Positions 47,802-57,747 of a DNA stretch of 64,000 nt are shown in pieces. The notes below the pieces were generated by a model, which was given only the letters and a program-made list of their open reading frames with translations, made no database searches and was not told where the DNA came from. The translations under genes and the position numbers were made by a program. Source of the stretch: Gillisella vitis (GTDB lineage: Bacteria > Pseudomonadota > Alphaproteobacteria > Rhizobiales > Rhizobiaceae); NCBI RefSeq assembly GCF_021559775.1, contig NZ_CP056047.1, forward strand, positions 1 to 64,000, given 5' to 3'. Position 1 is the first letter of the stretch; each line of letters starts with the position of its first letter.

Positions 47802-49715
47802 TCAGAATTCCTCCCAATTGTCGCGGCTGACGGCGGCGTTGCCATGGCTGACCGGAACAGACTGCTGGGCTCTGCGCGGGGCCTGCGCTCTGGGCGCAGG
47901 CGAGGCCGGAGCCGAGCGCACTGGCTGGGCGATATCGTTTCCGGTTCTAAATTGCGCGAGCAGATCCGAAAGGCGACGGCTTTCCTGATTGAGACCAGCC
48001 CCGGCGGCATTCATTTCTTCCACCATGGCGGCATTCTGCTGAGTCGCCTGATCCATATGGTTGACGGCGGTATTGACCTCCGCCAAACCGCTGGCCTGTT
48101 CCTGGGCGGCCGTCGCAATGGCATCCATATGCTGGTTCATGTCCTCGACCACCTTGGAAATGGTCGTCAGGCCTTCGCCAGTATCGTTGACCAGCTTGAC
48201 GCCTTCGCTGACAGCCGCTTCCGAATTGCCGATCAGCGACTTGATTTCCTTGGCGGCATTGGCGGAACGTTGCGCCAATTCGCGCACTTCCTGGGCAACG
48301 ACCGCAAAGCCCTTGCCTGCTTCACCAGCGCGGGCGGCCTCGACCCCCGCATTCAAGGCCAGAAGGTTGGTCTGGAAGGCGATCTCGTCGATCACGCTGA
48401 TGATCTGGGTGATCTTGCGCGAAGCATCCTCGATCCGCTCCATGGCGGAGACGGCATTGTTGACCACGGTCGCCGAATGTTCGGCATGCTGGCGGGCATT
48501 GCGCACCAGATTGCGGGCTTCGCCAGTCCGCTTGGACGTTGCTTGGACGTTGGAAGTGATCTGCTCCAGCGCGGCGGCGGTTTCCTCTAGCGAGGCGGCC
48601 TGCTGTTCAGTGCGCTTGGCCAGCGTGTCGGAAGCCTGCGAAATTTCACCGCTGCCATTGGTGACACCCTTGCCAACCTGGCCCACAGCCACGAGTGCGG
48701 AGCGCAACTGGTTGACGGAGGCATTGAAGTCGTGGCGAAGTGGTTCGAACTGGGCGGCAAACTGCTGATCGATTTCGCAGAGAAGGTCGCAGGAGGCCAG
48801 CCGTTTCAGGCCAGCGGCCAGCGCCCCCGTTGCTTCGTTCAGGCGGCGTTCCGCATCTTCCTCGGCGCGGCGCTGCACATCCTTGCGTTCCTGCTCCGCA
48901 TTGAGCCGGTTCTGTTCGGTCTGTGCTTCCAGCGCGACTTTGGCCAGGGCCGACTGGCGCATGACTTCGACGGCGCCAGCCATTTCCCCGATTTCGTCCT
49001 TGCGGTCGGCGTCGGGTACCGTGACATCCAGCTTGCCATCGGCAATATGCAGCATCACCTTTGCCATGCGGGTCACAGGGCGTGACACGCCCAGGATGAT
49101 CCAGACGGTCAGGACGCTCATCAACAGCACGCCGAACAGAATGACGCCAATGGTGACATAGGAGGACTGCGTATAGGCAGCCTCGGCAGCTGTGCTTGAC
49201 GCTGCCGCACCGCTATCGTTGAGCTTGATGATTTCGCCAAGCGCAATGAAGCTGTCGACCAGCGGCTGACGGGCTGGGGCGATTGCGGCGGTTGCTGCAA
49301 CCTGATCCTTGGCGGCGACGGCGTTGATGATCTTCTTTTGAAATTCGAGATAGCGGGTCCACTTGGCTTCGAAATCGCCCCACAATTTCTTCTCAGCATC
49401 GTTGCGCAGGGTTGCGCGGAAATCCGCATAGGATTTCGGAATGGAGGCATCCATTTCCACGAATTCGTCATCCAACCCTTTGATCTCGGCGGGATCGACG
49501 GCAATGGTCTTGCGGATCGTCGTCGTGTGATAGCGCAACATGGTAAACTGAATGCCATCCAGTTTCGCCATCCGTGGCATCCACACCTGCCGTGTATCGG
49601 AGGCTGCCGAAAAGACCACGGACGTCTGCTTGTAGCTGAACAGGCCGAGGAGGATGACAAGCATCAGTGCTGCCCCTGCCATGACCATTAATCGCGTTGA
49701 AATCCTCAAACTCAT
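47802..49715 (-). CDS. Methyl-accepting chemotaxis protein
   Basis: This 637-residue chemoreceptor has an N-terminal membrane segment (about 9-28), a periplasmic four-helix bundle-like domain (about 30-185), a second membrane segment (about 187-210), a HAMP domain and a long signalling coiled-coil. Its conserved hairpin tip reads [20 protein letters not shown]. The last five residues are NWEEF, the CheR-binding tail, so it is probably a high-abundance, adapted receptor. The ligand is unknown. The ATG at 49715 lies one codon after a GTG. Confidence 0.95.
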   Translation of the reverse strand: MSLRISTRLMVMAGAALMLVILLGLFSYKQTSVVFSAASDTRQVWMPRMAKLDGIQFTMLRYHTTTIRKTIAVDPAEIKGLDDEFVEMDASIPKSYADFRATLRNDAEKKLWGDFEAKWTRYLEFQKKIINAVAAKDQVAATAAIAPARQPLVDSFIALGEIIKLNDSGAAASSTAAEAAYTQSSYVTIGVILFGVLLMSVLTVWIILGVSRPVTRMAKVMLHIADGKLDVTVPDADRKDEIGEMAGAVEVMRQSALAKVALEAQTEQNRLNAEQERKDVQRRAEEDAERRLNEATGALAAGLKRLASCDLLCEIDQQFAAQFEPLRHDFNASVNQLRSALVAVGQVGKGVTNGSGEISQASDTLAKRTEQQAASLEETAAALEQITSNVQATSKRTGEARNLVRNARQHAEHSATVVNNAVSAMERIEDASRKITQIISVIDEIAFQTNLLALNAGVEAARAGEAGKGFAVVAQEVRELAQRSANAAKEIKSLIGNSEAAVSEGVKLVNDTGEGLTTISKVVEDMNQHMDAIATAAQEQASGLAEVNTAVNHMDQATQQNAAMVEEMNAAGAGLNQESRRLSDLLAQFRTGNDIAQPVRSAPASPAPRAQAPRRAQQSVPVSHGNAAVSRDNWEEF

Positions 49716-50042
49716 CACTATGCCCCCCAGGCTGGCATCCCAATATTTGGCTGCCTGAGGATTGACCCAAATTGATAAATTAAAAATGAAGTTATCGGTA
49801 ATATAAGGAATATGAAGGCAAATTTTACGCCCTATGATTGTGCCACGGCGAGAGACATATTGTCACTGAAAGCAAAAATTCGATGGGCTGATTTTAAAGC
49901 CTCATCGATCCCATTACCAGACTGAGTAAAAGCTTCGGAGAGCCCGTTCACCTTTGCTCCAGATGAGCGAGCATCTAGAGACGCGCTTACAGGGCTCATA
50001 AACACACGAGCGTTAAAGCAACTAATCATTTTAAGAGGAAAA
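49716..50042. other. Intergenic region with a doubtful small reading frame
   Basis: This AT-richer gap holds a minus-strand open frame of up to 72 codons (49832-50050; internal ATG at 49999 gives 55 codons). No family is recognised, there is no clear ribosome binding site and its first codons overlap the tRNA. I do not call it a gene. The receptor promoter should lie near 49720-49800. Confidence 0.35.
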
Positions 50043-50119
50043 TGGCGCACCCGAAGAGATTCGAACTCCTGACCCCCAGATTCGTAGTCTGGTGCTCTAT
50101 CCAGCTGAGCTACGGGTGC
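50043..50119 (-). tRNA. tRNA-Arg (anticodon ACG)
   Basis: The minus strand folds into a complete cloverleaf: acceptor GCACCCG pairing with CGGGTGC, D-arm GCTCAGCTGGATAGAGC, anticodon stem-loop with CTACGAA, and TTCGAAT in the T-loop, ending in an encoded CCA. Anticodon ACG (read as ICG after deamination) decodes CGU, CGC and CGA. Confidence 0.96.
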
Positions 50120-50276
50120 GTCTGACGCCGTCGTTTCCGTTGGCGTGCCGATCCTCTAAAGCGAGACGTGTTTGATTGCAAGCAGAATCGGTAAAAAAAT
50201 CCGGTTTGATTTCCAGTTTGTCTCTAACGGCCTGAAGAAATTTGTCTTTTCGCCGTCATTCTTGAAGCCGGCTTCA

Positions 50277-51749
50277 TTATGCTCGAAGCCGGAAGGTATC
50301 GAGCGCCACCGGCCTGTCTGGAATTTCGATCCGGAACTGTGTGCCGGAGGAGGGTTTTTCCATAAGCGCGATCGTTCCCCCATGCGCCAGCACGATTTCG
50401 CGAGCGATGGCCAGGCCAAGGCCCGTGCCGCCCGATCTGGCTGAGCCGCGAAACGGTGTGAACAGGTTTTCGCGGGCCTTGCGCGGCAGGCCAGGGCCGT
50501 TGTCGTCAACGGTGATTGCAACAACGCTGCCGATGCGGTGGGCCGATAGCAAGATGCGGGGTGTTGCGGTGGTCATTTCCGTCATGGCGGATGAAAGCGC
50601 CTGGGCAGCATTGCGGCAGAGATTATGAATGACACGGAACAATTGTTCGCTGTCGGCGTCGATTTCTATCTCGGGTGAAATCTGATCGACAAAGTCGATG
50701 CCCTTGTCCAGGGCAAGGATATCCTGCACTTCCTGGCTGAGCGTGGAGAGCACAAACCTGCGCCGGCGGGGCTCGGCTTCCGAAGCCTGTCCATAGGCAA
50801 GCACTTCACTCGTATAGCCCACGGCCCGGTCGATCGTGCGGACCAGTTTAGGCGCAAAGCTCTTCACCATGGGATCGTCGACATCCACCAACCGGTCGGA
50901 CATCAACTGGGCAGAGGCAAGGATATTGCGCATGTCATGATTGATCTTGGAAACGGCAAGGCCGAGATCGGCCAGGCTTTTCTGCTGCCTCAGGGTCTTT
51001 TGCAGATCCTCCTGCATCGTGGCCAGATGGCGGGCGACAAAGGTCAATTCGTCGCGACCACTGACCACTTCCATGACCCTATCAGGATTTTCCGGGTCGC
51101 TGGCAAATGCCTGTATATTGCGGCTCAGGCGCCGAATCGGATTGATGAGCATCCGGTTCAGCGTCACGAACAGCAGGAGGCCGGTGATCACCGAAATGAT
51201 CAACGACACGACGGCAATGCGCGTTGCATAAGCCAATAATCCGCGATGCAGAGGCGCATCGGACATCACCACTTCCACCCGCATCGAGGTATCGCCGATC
51301 GGACCGGAAACGCTGATCAATCTGTTGCCGCCGAATAGCAGGGTGTCGACTGCGTCCTTGATGGCGGTCAATGTCCCCACATCGGAAATGTCATATTGAC
51401 CATCCACTTCTTGTGGCATGTCCGCCATGGCCAGCAGCCGCGTCGTGCCATCCTTGGTGAGCGCAATCGCCTTGGTTCCGGTGGCAAGCAGGGTGTCGGC
51501 CTGGACGTCCTTGGGAAGTTCAGGCGGCTGTAGCCCATCAATCACCACTGCGGCGGCCGCGGCCTTGTTGATGTGGTTTTTCAGCCAATTGAGGCGCATC
51601 GTGGCAATCGAAGGCGCAAAAATCAGCACCTGCGCCGCAAGGACGAAAATGACGGTCAACACCAGCAGCTTGCCGGAAAGGCCGCGCAACCGGCTGGGCA
51701 TCGACGCTGCCTGCGCCTGCTTTGCGTCCTGTGCCTTTCGCTTGCCCAT
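50277..51749 (-). CDS. Membrane sensor histidine kinase with HDMRN phosphoacceptor box
   Basis: This 490-residue kinase has two membrane segments (about 27-45 and 175-197) enclosing a periplasmic domain, a HAMP-like linker, a HisKA-like helix with SKINHDMRNILASAQLM (H271) instead of the usual SHELRTP box, and a HATPase domain with HNLCRNAAQAL, DDNGPGLP and GGTGLGLAIA. The H-box resembles a group common in Rhizobiales. No response regulator gene is adjacent. GC content and codon use are like the neighbours. The signal is unknown. Confidence 0.88.
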   Translation of the reverse strand: MGKRKAQDAKQAQAASMPSRLRGLSGKLLVLTVIFVLAAQVLIFAPSIATMRLNWLKNHINKAAAAAVVIDGLQPPELPKDVQADTLLATGTKAIALTKDGTTRLLAMADMPQEVDGQYDISDVGTLTAIKDAVDTLLFGGNRLISVSGPIGDTSMRVEVVMSDAPLHRGLLAYATRIAVVSLIISVITGLLLFVTLNRMLINPIRRLSRNIQAFASDPENPDRVMEVVSGRDELTFVARHLATMQEDLQKTLRQQKSLADLGLAVSKINHDMRNILASAQLMSDRLVDVDDPMVKSFAPKLVRTIDRAVGYTSEVLAYGQASEAEPRRRRFVLSTLSQEVQDILALDKGIDFVDQISPEIEIDADSEQLFRVIHNLCRNAAQALSSAMTEMTTATPRILLSAHRIGSVVAITVDDNGPGLPRKARENLFTPFRGSARSGGTGLGLAIAREIVLAHGGTIALMEKPSSGTQFRIEIPDRPVALDTFRLRA

Positions 51750-52044
51750 CGACTAGCCTCATTTTGCCGGGTGGCACTTTGGTTTTCTGTACCGTTTGCC
51801 AGCTGTGCCGCATCATGTCGACCACAGCATACCATGCCTCATGCATCCGGTAAAATGCGGTGCAGCAAAGATTTCGGTTCCGGCGCAATACATCAAATAT
51901 GGTGAATCAGGCTCGGTCTAGCATTTTAAGCGAGGGATAATTGATGGGTCTGGCAGGCGTATGCTTGAATGGCGACAAGCGAAAAAAACGCCCGGTTCCG
52001 GTGGATTTTGGCGTGGTTCTAAACCCGGGAAAGCCCTGGCGAGA
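51750..52044. other. Upstream region of the sensor kinase and rpmH
   Basis: This is a divergent intergenic region with no gene or repeat that I can support. Short open frames here overlap the rpmH promoter and look random. Confidence 0.5.
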
Positions 52045-52073
52045 TTGACTCTCGCCTCTATCCTCCGTATAAG
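52045..52073 (+). promoter_or_regulatory. Housekeeping promoter of rpmH
   Basis: TTGACT (52045-52050) and TATAAG (52068-52073) are separated by exactly 17 bases. The transcript would start near 52080 and include a leader of about 110 bases before rpmH. Confidence 0.75.
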
Positions 52074-52189
52074 CCGCGCGGCTTGCATAGGTTTCCCGTT
52101 CTGCGGGCCCGTAATGCTTGCCTTAATCCTAACGCTCTTGCAATTCGTTGCAAACCCAAGAAGGGCCGCACACCGCGGTATTTAAAAAA

Positions 52190-52324
52190 ATGAAGCGTAC
52201 CTATCAACCGTCCAAGCTCGTTCGCGCACGTCGTCACGGCTTTCGCGCTCGCATGGCAACCAAGGGTGGCCGTAAGGTTCTGTGTGCTCGTCGCGCTCGC
52301 GGCCGCGCACGTCTTTCGGCTTAA
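52190..52324 (+). CDS. rpmH: 50S ribosomal protein L34
   Basis: The 44-residue, very basic L34 reads [20 protein letters not shown] and ends ARGRARLSA, matching the family over its full length. Start ATG 52190 follows a run of A residues with no clear ribosome binding site, as often seen for rpmH. rnpA follows after 32 bases in the classic rpmH-rnpA-yidC order. Confidence 0.97.
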   Translation: MKRTYQPSKLVRARRHGFRARMATKGGRKVLCARRARGRARLSA

Positions 52325-52356
52325 GGCCGGGTTGGCCCGATGAAAGCGCCGGGCTT

Positions 52357-52746
52357 ATGACGTCACTTAAGACATCCATAACTGTCGGGCGGCTGAAAAG
52401 CCGCCCGCAGTTTCTTGCTGTTCGCGTCGGCGAAAAGCGCAAGGGGCGCTACATTCTCCTGGAAGTGCTGGATCGGGCCGAACCCGATACGCCGCCTCGC
52501 GTCGGTTTCACCGTCACGAAAAAGCATGGCAATGCTGTTGAGCGCAATCGTATGCGACGCCGGTTAAAAGAAGCTGTGCGGACTGGCGCGGGCTTTGCAA
52601 TGCAGCCCGGACATGACTATGTGATCGTTGCGCGACGCGACGTGCTTGCGGCTCCTTTTGGCGAGCTTCGGGACGTGTTGCAGCGCCGTATTCAAGAAAA
52701 ATCCAATGTTCGGCGTCAAGATACGGCCCGTTCCAGGAAAGTATGA
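52357..52746 (+). CDS. rnpA: Ribonuclease P protein component
   Basis: RnpA assists the RNase P RNA in cleaving tRNA precursors. The 129-residue basic protein has the signature [21 protein letters not shown], containing the RNR segment. The ATG at 52357 is preferred; the frame extends to 52282 inside rpmH. The ribosome binding site is weak, so coupling to rpmH is possible. The stop overlaps the yidC ATG. Confidence 0.94.
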   Translation: MTSLKTSITVGRLKSRPQFLAVRVGEKRKGRYILLEVLDRAEPDTPPRVGFTVTKKHGNAVERNRMRRRLKEAVRTGAGFAMQPGHDYVIVARRDVLAAPFGELRDVLQRRIQEKSNVRRQDTARSRKV

Positions 52747-54596
52747 TGGAAAACAACCGCAATTATCTCATCGCGATTGCACTGTCGGTGATGGTCGTCC
52801 TGGGCTGGCAGTTCTTCTACATGAACCCGCGGATCGAGGCGCAAAGACAGGCTGAGCAGGCCCAACAGGCAAAGACCCCGGCCACTCAGGCAACGCCGGG
52901 CGCTGCCGTCAATGGCGCCCTGCCGGGTCAGACCCAGGCCAGCGCCACGACAAGCCGCGAAGACGCTGTCGCCAAGTCGGCTCGGGTTGAAATCAATACC
53001 GAAGCGCTGTCCGGCTCCATCAATCTCACGGGTGCACGGCTCGACGATCTTCGCCTGAAGGGCTATCACGAGACCGTCGACAAGACGAGCCCGATCATTA
53101 CCCTGCTCAATCCGGCCGATACCAAGGACGGTTATTTCGCCGAAATAGGCTTTATCGGCGGCGAGAAATCCGGCAGCGTTCCAGGACCATCGACGGTCTG
53201 GACGGTCAAGGATGGCCAGACGCTGACCGAAAGCACACCGGTGACGCTGACCTATACCAATGACGCGGGCCTGACCTTCAGCCGGAAGATCTCGGTCGAC
53301 AAGCATTATATGTTCACGATCGAAGACACGGTTGCCAATGCCGGGGGTGCTGACATCAGCCTTGCCCCCTATGGCCGTGTTACCCGCTACAACAAGCCCG
53401 CCGTTGCCTCCACCTATGTGCTGCATGAAGGCTTTATCGGCGTGATGGGCTCGGGCGATGGTAAGTTTGCCTCGGTCGAAGCAAAATATGCGGCTATCGA
53501 AAAAGAAAACGAGACCAACGCCAAGGCAACCGGTGGCTGGCTCGGGATTACCGATAAATATTGGGCAGCGACCCTCGTGCCACCGCAATCGCTGGCTTAT
53601 GATTCCCGCTTCTCGCATTTTACCGATGGTCAGGCTCGCTTCCAGGCGGATTACAAGAACGATCCTGTGACGATTGCACCGGGCCAATCGACCACGCTGA
53701 AGACGCTGCTGTTTGCCGGCGCCAAGGAAGTTCCTGTTGTTGATGGCTATGCGCTCGACAAGTCCTGGTTCGGACAGGCGTTTACCAATCTGTTTGCCGG
53801 TGCCAAAGACACGGTACAACAATATGACATTCCTCGTTTCGATCTTCTGATCGATTGGGGCTGGTTCTATTTCCTCACCAAGCCGATGTTCAAACTGATG
53901 GACTTCTTCTTCCGTCAGGTTGGCAATTTCGGCGTGGCTATCCTGCTGACGACGATTGCCGTCAAGCTGTTGTTCTTCCCGCTGGCCAGCAAGCAATATG
54001 CGTCCATGGCCAATATGAAGCGCATGCAGCCGAAGATGGAAGAGTTGAAGGCCAAGCACGGCGATGACCGCATGGCCCTGCAACAGGCGATGATGGAGCT
54101 CTACAAGACCGAGAAGATCAATCCGGTTGCTGGCTGCTGGCCGTTGCTGTTGCAGATCCCGGTGTTTTTTGCGCTCTACAAAGTGATTTATATCACTATT
54201 GAAATGCGTCACGCGCCGTTCTTTGGCTGGATTCACGACTTGTCGGCTCCAGATCCAACCAGCTTTGTCAACCTGTTCGGCCTGCTGCCGTTCGAGTCGC
54301 CCGCCATGCTGCATCTCGGCATCTGGCCGATCATCATGGGCATCACCATGTTCGTGCAGATGCGTATGAACCCGACGCCGCCGGACCCGACCCAGGCCAT
54401 GCTGTTCAACTGGATGCCACTGGTCTTCACCTTCATGCTTGGGTCTTTCCCGGCTGGTCTGGTGATTTACTGGGCCTGGAACAATACGCTGTCGGTGTTG
54501 CAGCAGTCGATCATTATGAAGCGCCATGGGGTAAAGATCGAGCTATTCGACAATCTCAAGGGGCTTTTGCGGCGAAAATCCGCTAAGACCAAATAA
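52743..54596 (+). CDS. yidC: Membrane protein insertase YidC
   Basis: YidC inserts and folds inner-membrane proteins with or without SecYEG. The 617 residues comprise an N-terminal membrane anchor (about 7-26), a large periplasmic beta-sandwich domain, and a five-helix insertase core from about 370 on. The core includes [15 protein letters not shown] and [17 protein letters not shown]. The ATG overlaps the rnpA stop (ATGATG; a second ATG follows at once). A terminator follows. Confidence 0.97.
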   Translation: MMENNRNYLIAIALSVMVVLGWQFFYMNPRIEAQRQAEQAQQAKTPATQATPGAAVNGALPGQTQASATTSREDAVAKSARVEINTEALSGSINLTGARLDDLRLKGYHETVDKTSPIITLLNPADTKDGYFAEIGFIGGEKSGSVPGPSTVWTVKDGQTLTESTPVTLTYTNDAGLTFSRKISVDKHYMFTIEDTVANAGGADISLAPYGRVTRYNKPAVASTYVLHEGFIGVMGSGDGKFASVEAKYAAIEKENETNAKATGGWLGITDKYWAATLVPPQSLAYDSRFSHFTDGQARFQADYKNDPVTIAPGQSTTLKTLLFAGAKEVPVVDGYALDKSWFGQAFTNLFAGAKDTVQQYDIPRFDLLIDWGWFYFLTKPMFKLMDFFFRQVGNFGVAILLTTIAVKLLFFPLASKQYASMANMKRMQPKMEELKAKHGDDRMALQQAMMELYKTEKINPVAGCWPLLLQIPVFFALYKVIYITIEMRHAPFFGWIHDLSAPDPTSFVNLFGLLPFESPAMLHLGIWPIIMGITMFVQMRMNPTPPDPTQAMLFNWMPLVFTFMLGSFPAGLVIYWAWNNTLSVLQQSIIMKRHGVKIELFDNLKGLLRRKSAKTK

Positions 54597-54614
54597 TCAG
54601 GCCAGATGACAGCA

Positions 54615-54643
54615 AAGCCCCGGCCTCGCGCCGGGGTTTTTGT
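54615..54643 (+). terminator. Terminator after yidC
   Basis: CCCCGGC and GCCGGGG pair around CTCGC and are followed by TTTTTGTTT, a standard Rho-independent terminator. engB begins 40 bases later, so some readthrough or a promoter inside is needed. Confidence 0.85.
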
Positions 54644-54682
54644 TTGATCGGTGGATCAGGATCTGCCGCAGGAGAGAAGACG

Positions 54683-55342
54683 ATGACTGCAACAAAGGCA
54701 ACGAGCGACCAGCCGCTGTTCGGCCGGCCATGGATTTTTATCCGCGGCGTGCCAGCGATGAAATTTCTGCCGCCGGAAGGCCCTCTGGAGATTGCCTTCG
54801 CGGGGCGCTCCAATGTGGGGAAATCATCGCTGATCAACGCCCTCGTCGGCCAGAAGGGTCTGGCGCGCACATCCAACACGCCGGGCCGGACCCAGGAGCT
54901 GAATTATTTCGTTCCCGAGGGCTATAGCGGCGAGGGCGATGACCTGCCGCCGATGGCGCTGGTCGATATGCCGGGCTATGGTTATGCCAAGGCGCCCAAA
55001 GACCATGTGGACGCGTGGACCAAGCTGGTCTTCGACTATCTGCGCGGAAGGGCGACGTTGAAGCGGGTCTATCTGCTGATCGACAGCCGCCATGGTATCA
55101 AGGCCAATGATGAAGATGTGCTGACGCTGCTGGACAAGGCGGCGATGTCCTACCAGATCGTGCTGACCAAGACCGACAAGATCAAGGAGGCGGGCGTACC
55201 GCGTCTGATCGAGGAAACCCTCGAGAAAATCCGCAAGCGTCCGGCGGCCTATCCCTTTGTCCTGTCGACGTCCTCGGAAAAGGACAAGGGACTGAAAGAA
55301 TTGCGTGCGGCAATTTGCGAAACCGTCGGGCATTTCGGCTGA
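54683..55342 (+). CDS. engB: Ribosome biogenesis GTPase EngB (YihA/YsxC)
   Basis: EngB is an essential GTPase acting in large-subunit assembly. The 219-residue protein has G1 GRSNVGKSS (41-49), G3 DMPGYGYA and G4 TKTDK. ATG 54683 has the ribosome binding site GGAGAGAAG; a frame extends upstream to 54644. In relatives argB usually follows directly, but here three unrelated genes intervene. Confidence 0.96.
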   Translation: MTATKATSDQPLFGRPWIFIRGVPAMKFLPPEGPLEIAFAGRSNVGKSSLINALVGQKGLARTSNTPGRTQELNYFVPEGYSGEGDDLPPMALVDMPGYGYAKAPKDHVDAWTKLVFDYLRGRATLKRVYLLIDSRHGIKANDEDVLTLLDKAAMSYQIVLTKTDKIKEAGVPRLIEETLEKIRKRPAAYPFVLSTSSEKDKGLKELRAAICETVGHFG

Positions 55343-55421
55343 TGTCATGAGGCTCCCGGCCTTGGCGTAACCGCTGGGCCTGTCGGTTAAGGCACTTATT
55401 TTGATGTGCCTGACGAGATTA

Positions 55422-55461
55422 TAAAAAAAGCCCGGCGGTAGGTGGCACTCTACCGCCGGGC
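55422..55461 (-). terminator. Terminator of the fasciclin gene
   Basis: A perfect 12-bp stem (55430-55441 with 55450-55461) is followed on the minus strand by seven T residues. It lies 73 bases beyond the fasciclin stop. Confidence 0.88.
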
Positions 55462-55533
55462 ACTGCCGAAACTGCCAGTCTTTACCGGATTAGCGGCCCG
55501 CCAGCCGCTCTTCCAGATCAGACTGTGAGGGGG

Positions 55534-56091
55534 TTACATCTTCGGCAGCAAGACCTTGTCGATGACGTGGATAACGCCATTCGACTGTTTCACATCGGCG
55601 ATGGTCACATGGGCAACACCGCCGGTCTCATCCGTCAGGGTGATCTTGCCCTTGGATTCCTTGGCCTTCAGCACGCAGCCGCCAACCGTCTTGACGTCAT
55701 GCTCGCCACCATCGTCCTTGATCATCTTTTCGATGGCCGTGGACATGGCATCGGCGGCAACCACGTGGCAGGTCAGCACCTTGGTCAGTTTTTCCTTGTT
55801 TTCCGGCTTCAGCAGGGTTTCCACGGTGCCTTTTGGCAATTTATCGAAGGCTTCGTTGGTGGGTGCAAAGACCGTGAACGGGCCTTTGCCTTCCAGTGTT
55901 TCGACCAGGCCAGCCGCCTTGACTGCGGCGACAAGGGTCGTGTGATCCTTGGAATTAACGGCGTTTTCAACGATATTCTTGTTTTCATACATGGCGGCGC
56001 CACCGACCATCGGGTTCTTGGCAAAGGCCACGGCGCTTCCGGCCGCGATGATGGAAACGGCGGCCAGCAGGCGAAGGGTGGTCTTGGTCAT
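55534..56091 (-). CDS. Secreted fasciclin (FAS1) domain protein
   Basis: The 185-residue protein has a signal peptide (about 1-24, AVAFAKN) followed by one FAS1 domain (about 38-185), with the H1 box PFTVFAPTNEAFDKLP and the H2-like NGVIHVIDKVLLP. FAS1 proteins act in adhesion at the cell surface. It lies downstream of an ECF sigma and an anti-sigma gene on the same strand, which mirrors the SigK-RskA control of FAS1 proteins MPT70/MPT83 in mycobacteria. A 254-base gap separates it from the anti-sigma gene. Confidence 0.93.
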   Translation of the reverse strand: MTKTTLRLLAAVSIIAAGSAVAFAKNPMVGGAAMYENKNIVENAVNSKDHTTLVAAVKAAGLVETLEGKGPFTVFAPTNEAFDKLPKGTVETLLKPENKEKLTKVLTCHVVAADAMSTAIEKMIKDDGGEHDVKTVGGCVLKAKESKGKITLTDETGGVAHVTIADVKQSNGVIHVIDKVLLPKM

Positions 56092-56227
56092 GGGTCTAGG
56101 TCCTCTTCCCGGTTGATTATGTCTTTGGCTCGCATGGCCGCAGGCCGGATCGGCCAGAAACCATGCAGCAGATTGAAAACCGATACAGCAGCCTTGGATG
56201 GTGTAGCCAGATGCAGGCCGTTGTAAC

Positions 56228-56249
56228 GTCCCCGCGCAAAGGCGGGGAC
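56228..56249. repeat. Inverted repeat between anti-sigma and fasciclin genes
   Basis: GTCCCCGC and GCGGGGAC pair around a 6-base loop. No T-run follows on either strand, so it may attenuate rather than stop transcription. A decayed RIME-like fragment (ATGCAGCAGATTGAAAA, from 56163) lies nearby. Confidence 0.45.
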
Positions 56250-56345
56250 AATGGTAAAGACGGAGGTTTGGGAAAAAGAGTTTCAGGGTCTGAGCAGAAA
56301 AGTGAAAATGACTTTTAATATTTTGATTTTAAAGCACTATTTCTC

Positions 56346-57068
56346 TTAAGGGATATGGGTTTTGCCGGAAGCGATCACCGGTCCAGTGGCAATCCCCGTC
56401 GGCGAGCCGCCGAAAGGCTCTATGCTGACGGCGAGCGTGACGCCATCCTTCAGACGCGTGCGCATGCTGTCGGGAACCAGGAATTCACCCTCACCCGTTT
56501 GCGGGAGCACGCCAAGCGAGCGCGGCGGCTTGTTCGCCTCGACCATCCATAATTCCAGCGACTTCTGACCTTCGGCACGCGACGCGACCGGCGTGACGCG
56601 CAACCGTCCACTTTGCCTGTCATAGCTGGCAACCAGCGACAAATCTGCATTTTGAGTTTGCAGATCTGCCACCAGCGGACGCACCGCGTAACGGCTTTCC
56701 CACATGCCAAGCTCAACGCCGACCAGACTGGCGACCGCGATCAGACTGGTCAACGACAGGCCGCGCCAGAAGGGCACGGAATGCCAAAGTTTCGCCCAGG
56801 GACCAGCCGGGCCGTTGCTCCGGTCGATAAACAACCGCGCTTCCAGCTTCTGGAAACTTTCCGGCCGCGGCAATTCCACGCCATAGTCGTCATTGAACTG
56901 TGAAAGGTTTTCCTCCCAGCGCTGGACAATGGCGGCGAAGGGTCTATCCCGCTTCAGCCGGGCCTCCACCTCAACGCGGCCTTGGGCCGAAAGCACGCCG
57001 AGCACATATTCCCCCGCCAGAACCTCGTCCCTGGAGCGGTCCCCCTTGCTCTGATCCGGTGTCGTCAT
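56346..57068 (-). CDS. Membrane anti-sigma factor, RskA family
   Basis: The 240-residue protein has an N-terminal sigma-binding part (GEYVLGVLSAQGRVEVEARL), a single membrane segment (about residues 104-123, LSLTSLIAVASLVGVELGMW) and a periplasmic RskA domain (SLELWMVEANKPPRSLGVLP). It lacks the zinc-binding HxxxCxxC of the ZAS group. Its ATG overlaps the stop of the sigma factor gene (ATGA), so the two are made in fixed proportion. RskA-type proteins release their sigma factor upon regulated proteolysis. Confidence 0.88.
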   Translation of the reverse strand: MTTPDQSKGDRSRDEVLAGEYVLGVLSAQGRVEVEARLKRDRPFAAIVQRWEENLSQFNDDYGVELPRPESFQKLEARLFIDRSNGPAGPWAKLWHSVPFWRGLSLTSLIAVASLVGVELGMWESRYAVRPLVADLQTQNADLSLVASYDRQSGRLRVTPVASRAEGQKSLELWMVEANKPPRSLGVLPQTGEGEFLVPDSMRTRLKDGVTLAVSIEPFGGSPTGIATGPVIASGKTHIP

Positions 57069-57646
57069 CTTTCCAAGCACTCTCTCAATGCCAAAAGGCT
57101 GCGTCGCAGCCATGTCCTCATCGTGTTCAACGGTACATTGAACTGCTCCGCCAACTCCTGATAGCTAAGCCCCTCCACATAGGCCTGCCGCACGGCGGCG
57201 GCACGATCAGCTTCCAACGCTTCCATGCAGCTGTCAATGCGCTTTCCTTCACTGCGTATGCTGGCGGTCTGTTCCGGGTCTGGTGCGCTGTCGGCAACAT
57301 GCCAGGCCTCGTCGAGTTCTATAGAAACTGGCGTCCGCGTGCGCAGGCGGTCGATGCAATGGTAACGCGCGATGGTGCCAAGCCAGCCCATGGCGTTATG
57401 GCCTGTCGCGGCGAAGCTTTGAGCTCGCTGCCAGATTTTTACGAAGATTTCCTGCATCGCGTCTTCCGCCTCGCTCCTGTCTTTCAGCAGACGGAGGCAG
57501 ATGCCAAAAAGTTTCGGGCTGGTGCGTCGATAGAGCTCCGACAGGGCCATACGGTCCTTGAGCGCAATTTTCCCCAGCAATATCCCGATCTCATCGCTCA
57601 TCCATGCATCCACTTCGCGTAATGGTCCAGGGATAGCTGCGTTCAT
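57065..57646 (-). CDS. ECF RNA polymerase sigma factor, SigK-like
   Basis: The 193-residue sigma factor contains region 2 (RLLKDRSEAEDAMQEIFVKI) and region 4 (RQAYVEGLSYQELAEQFNVP, then MRTWLRRSLLAL) and no region 3, the ECF layout. The partner RskA-like anti-sigma gene overlaps its 3' end. It diverges from argB with 101 bases between starts. It probably controls the fasciclin gene and itself, but I could not identify a shared promoter motif with confidence. Confidence 0.9.
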   Translation of the reverse strand: MNAAIPGPLREVDAWMSDEIGILLGKIALKDRMALSELYRRTSPKLFGICLRLLKDRSEAEDAMQEIFVKIWQRAQSFAATGHNAMGWLGTIARYHCIDRLRTRTPVSIELDEAWHVADSAPDPEQTASIRSEGKRIDSCMEALEADRAAAVRQAYVEGLSYQELAEQFNVPLNTMRTWLRRSLLALRECLER

Positions 57647-57747
57647 TGCAGTTTCCCCATATCATTTCGATCAACAGTGCCGTCTGGATTATTCCATCTG
57701 CCGTATTCTTGAGGTAAAAGGCGCCGAACCAACCGAAGGGATCCTCA

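Noticed and set aside
49832..50050. Small minus-strand protein next to tRNA-Arg
   Set aside because: It overlaps the tRNA, has no clear ribosome binding site and no family resemblance; left as doubtful.
51961..52185. Short frame ahead of rpmH
   Set aside because: It covers the rpmH promoter and leader, and the sequence has no coding features.
52716..54527. Minus-strand open frame of 603 codons
   Set aside because: It is antisense to yidC and has no recognisable motif.
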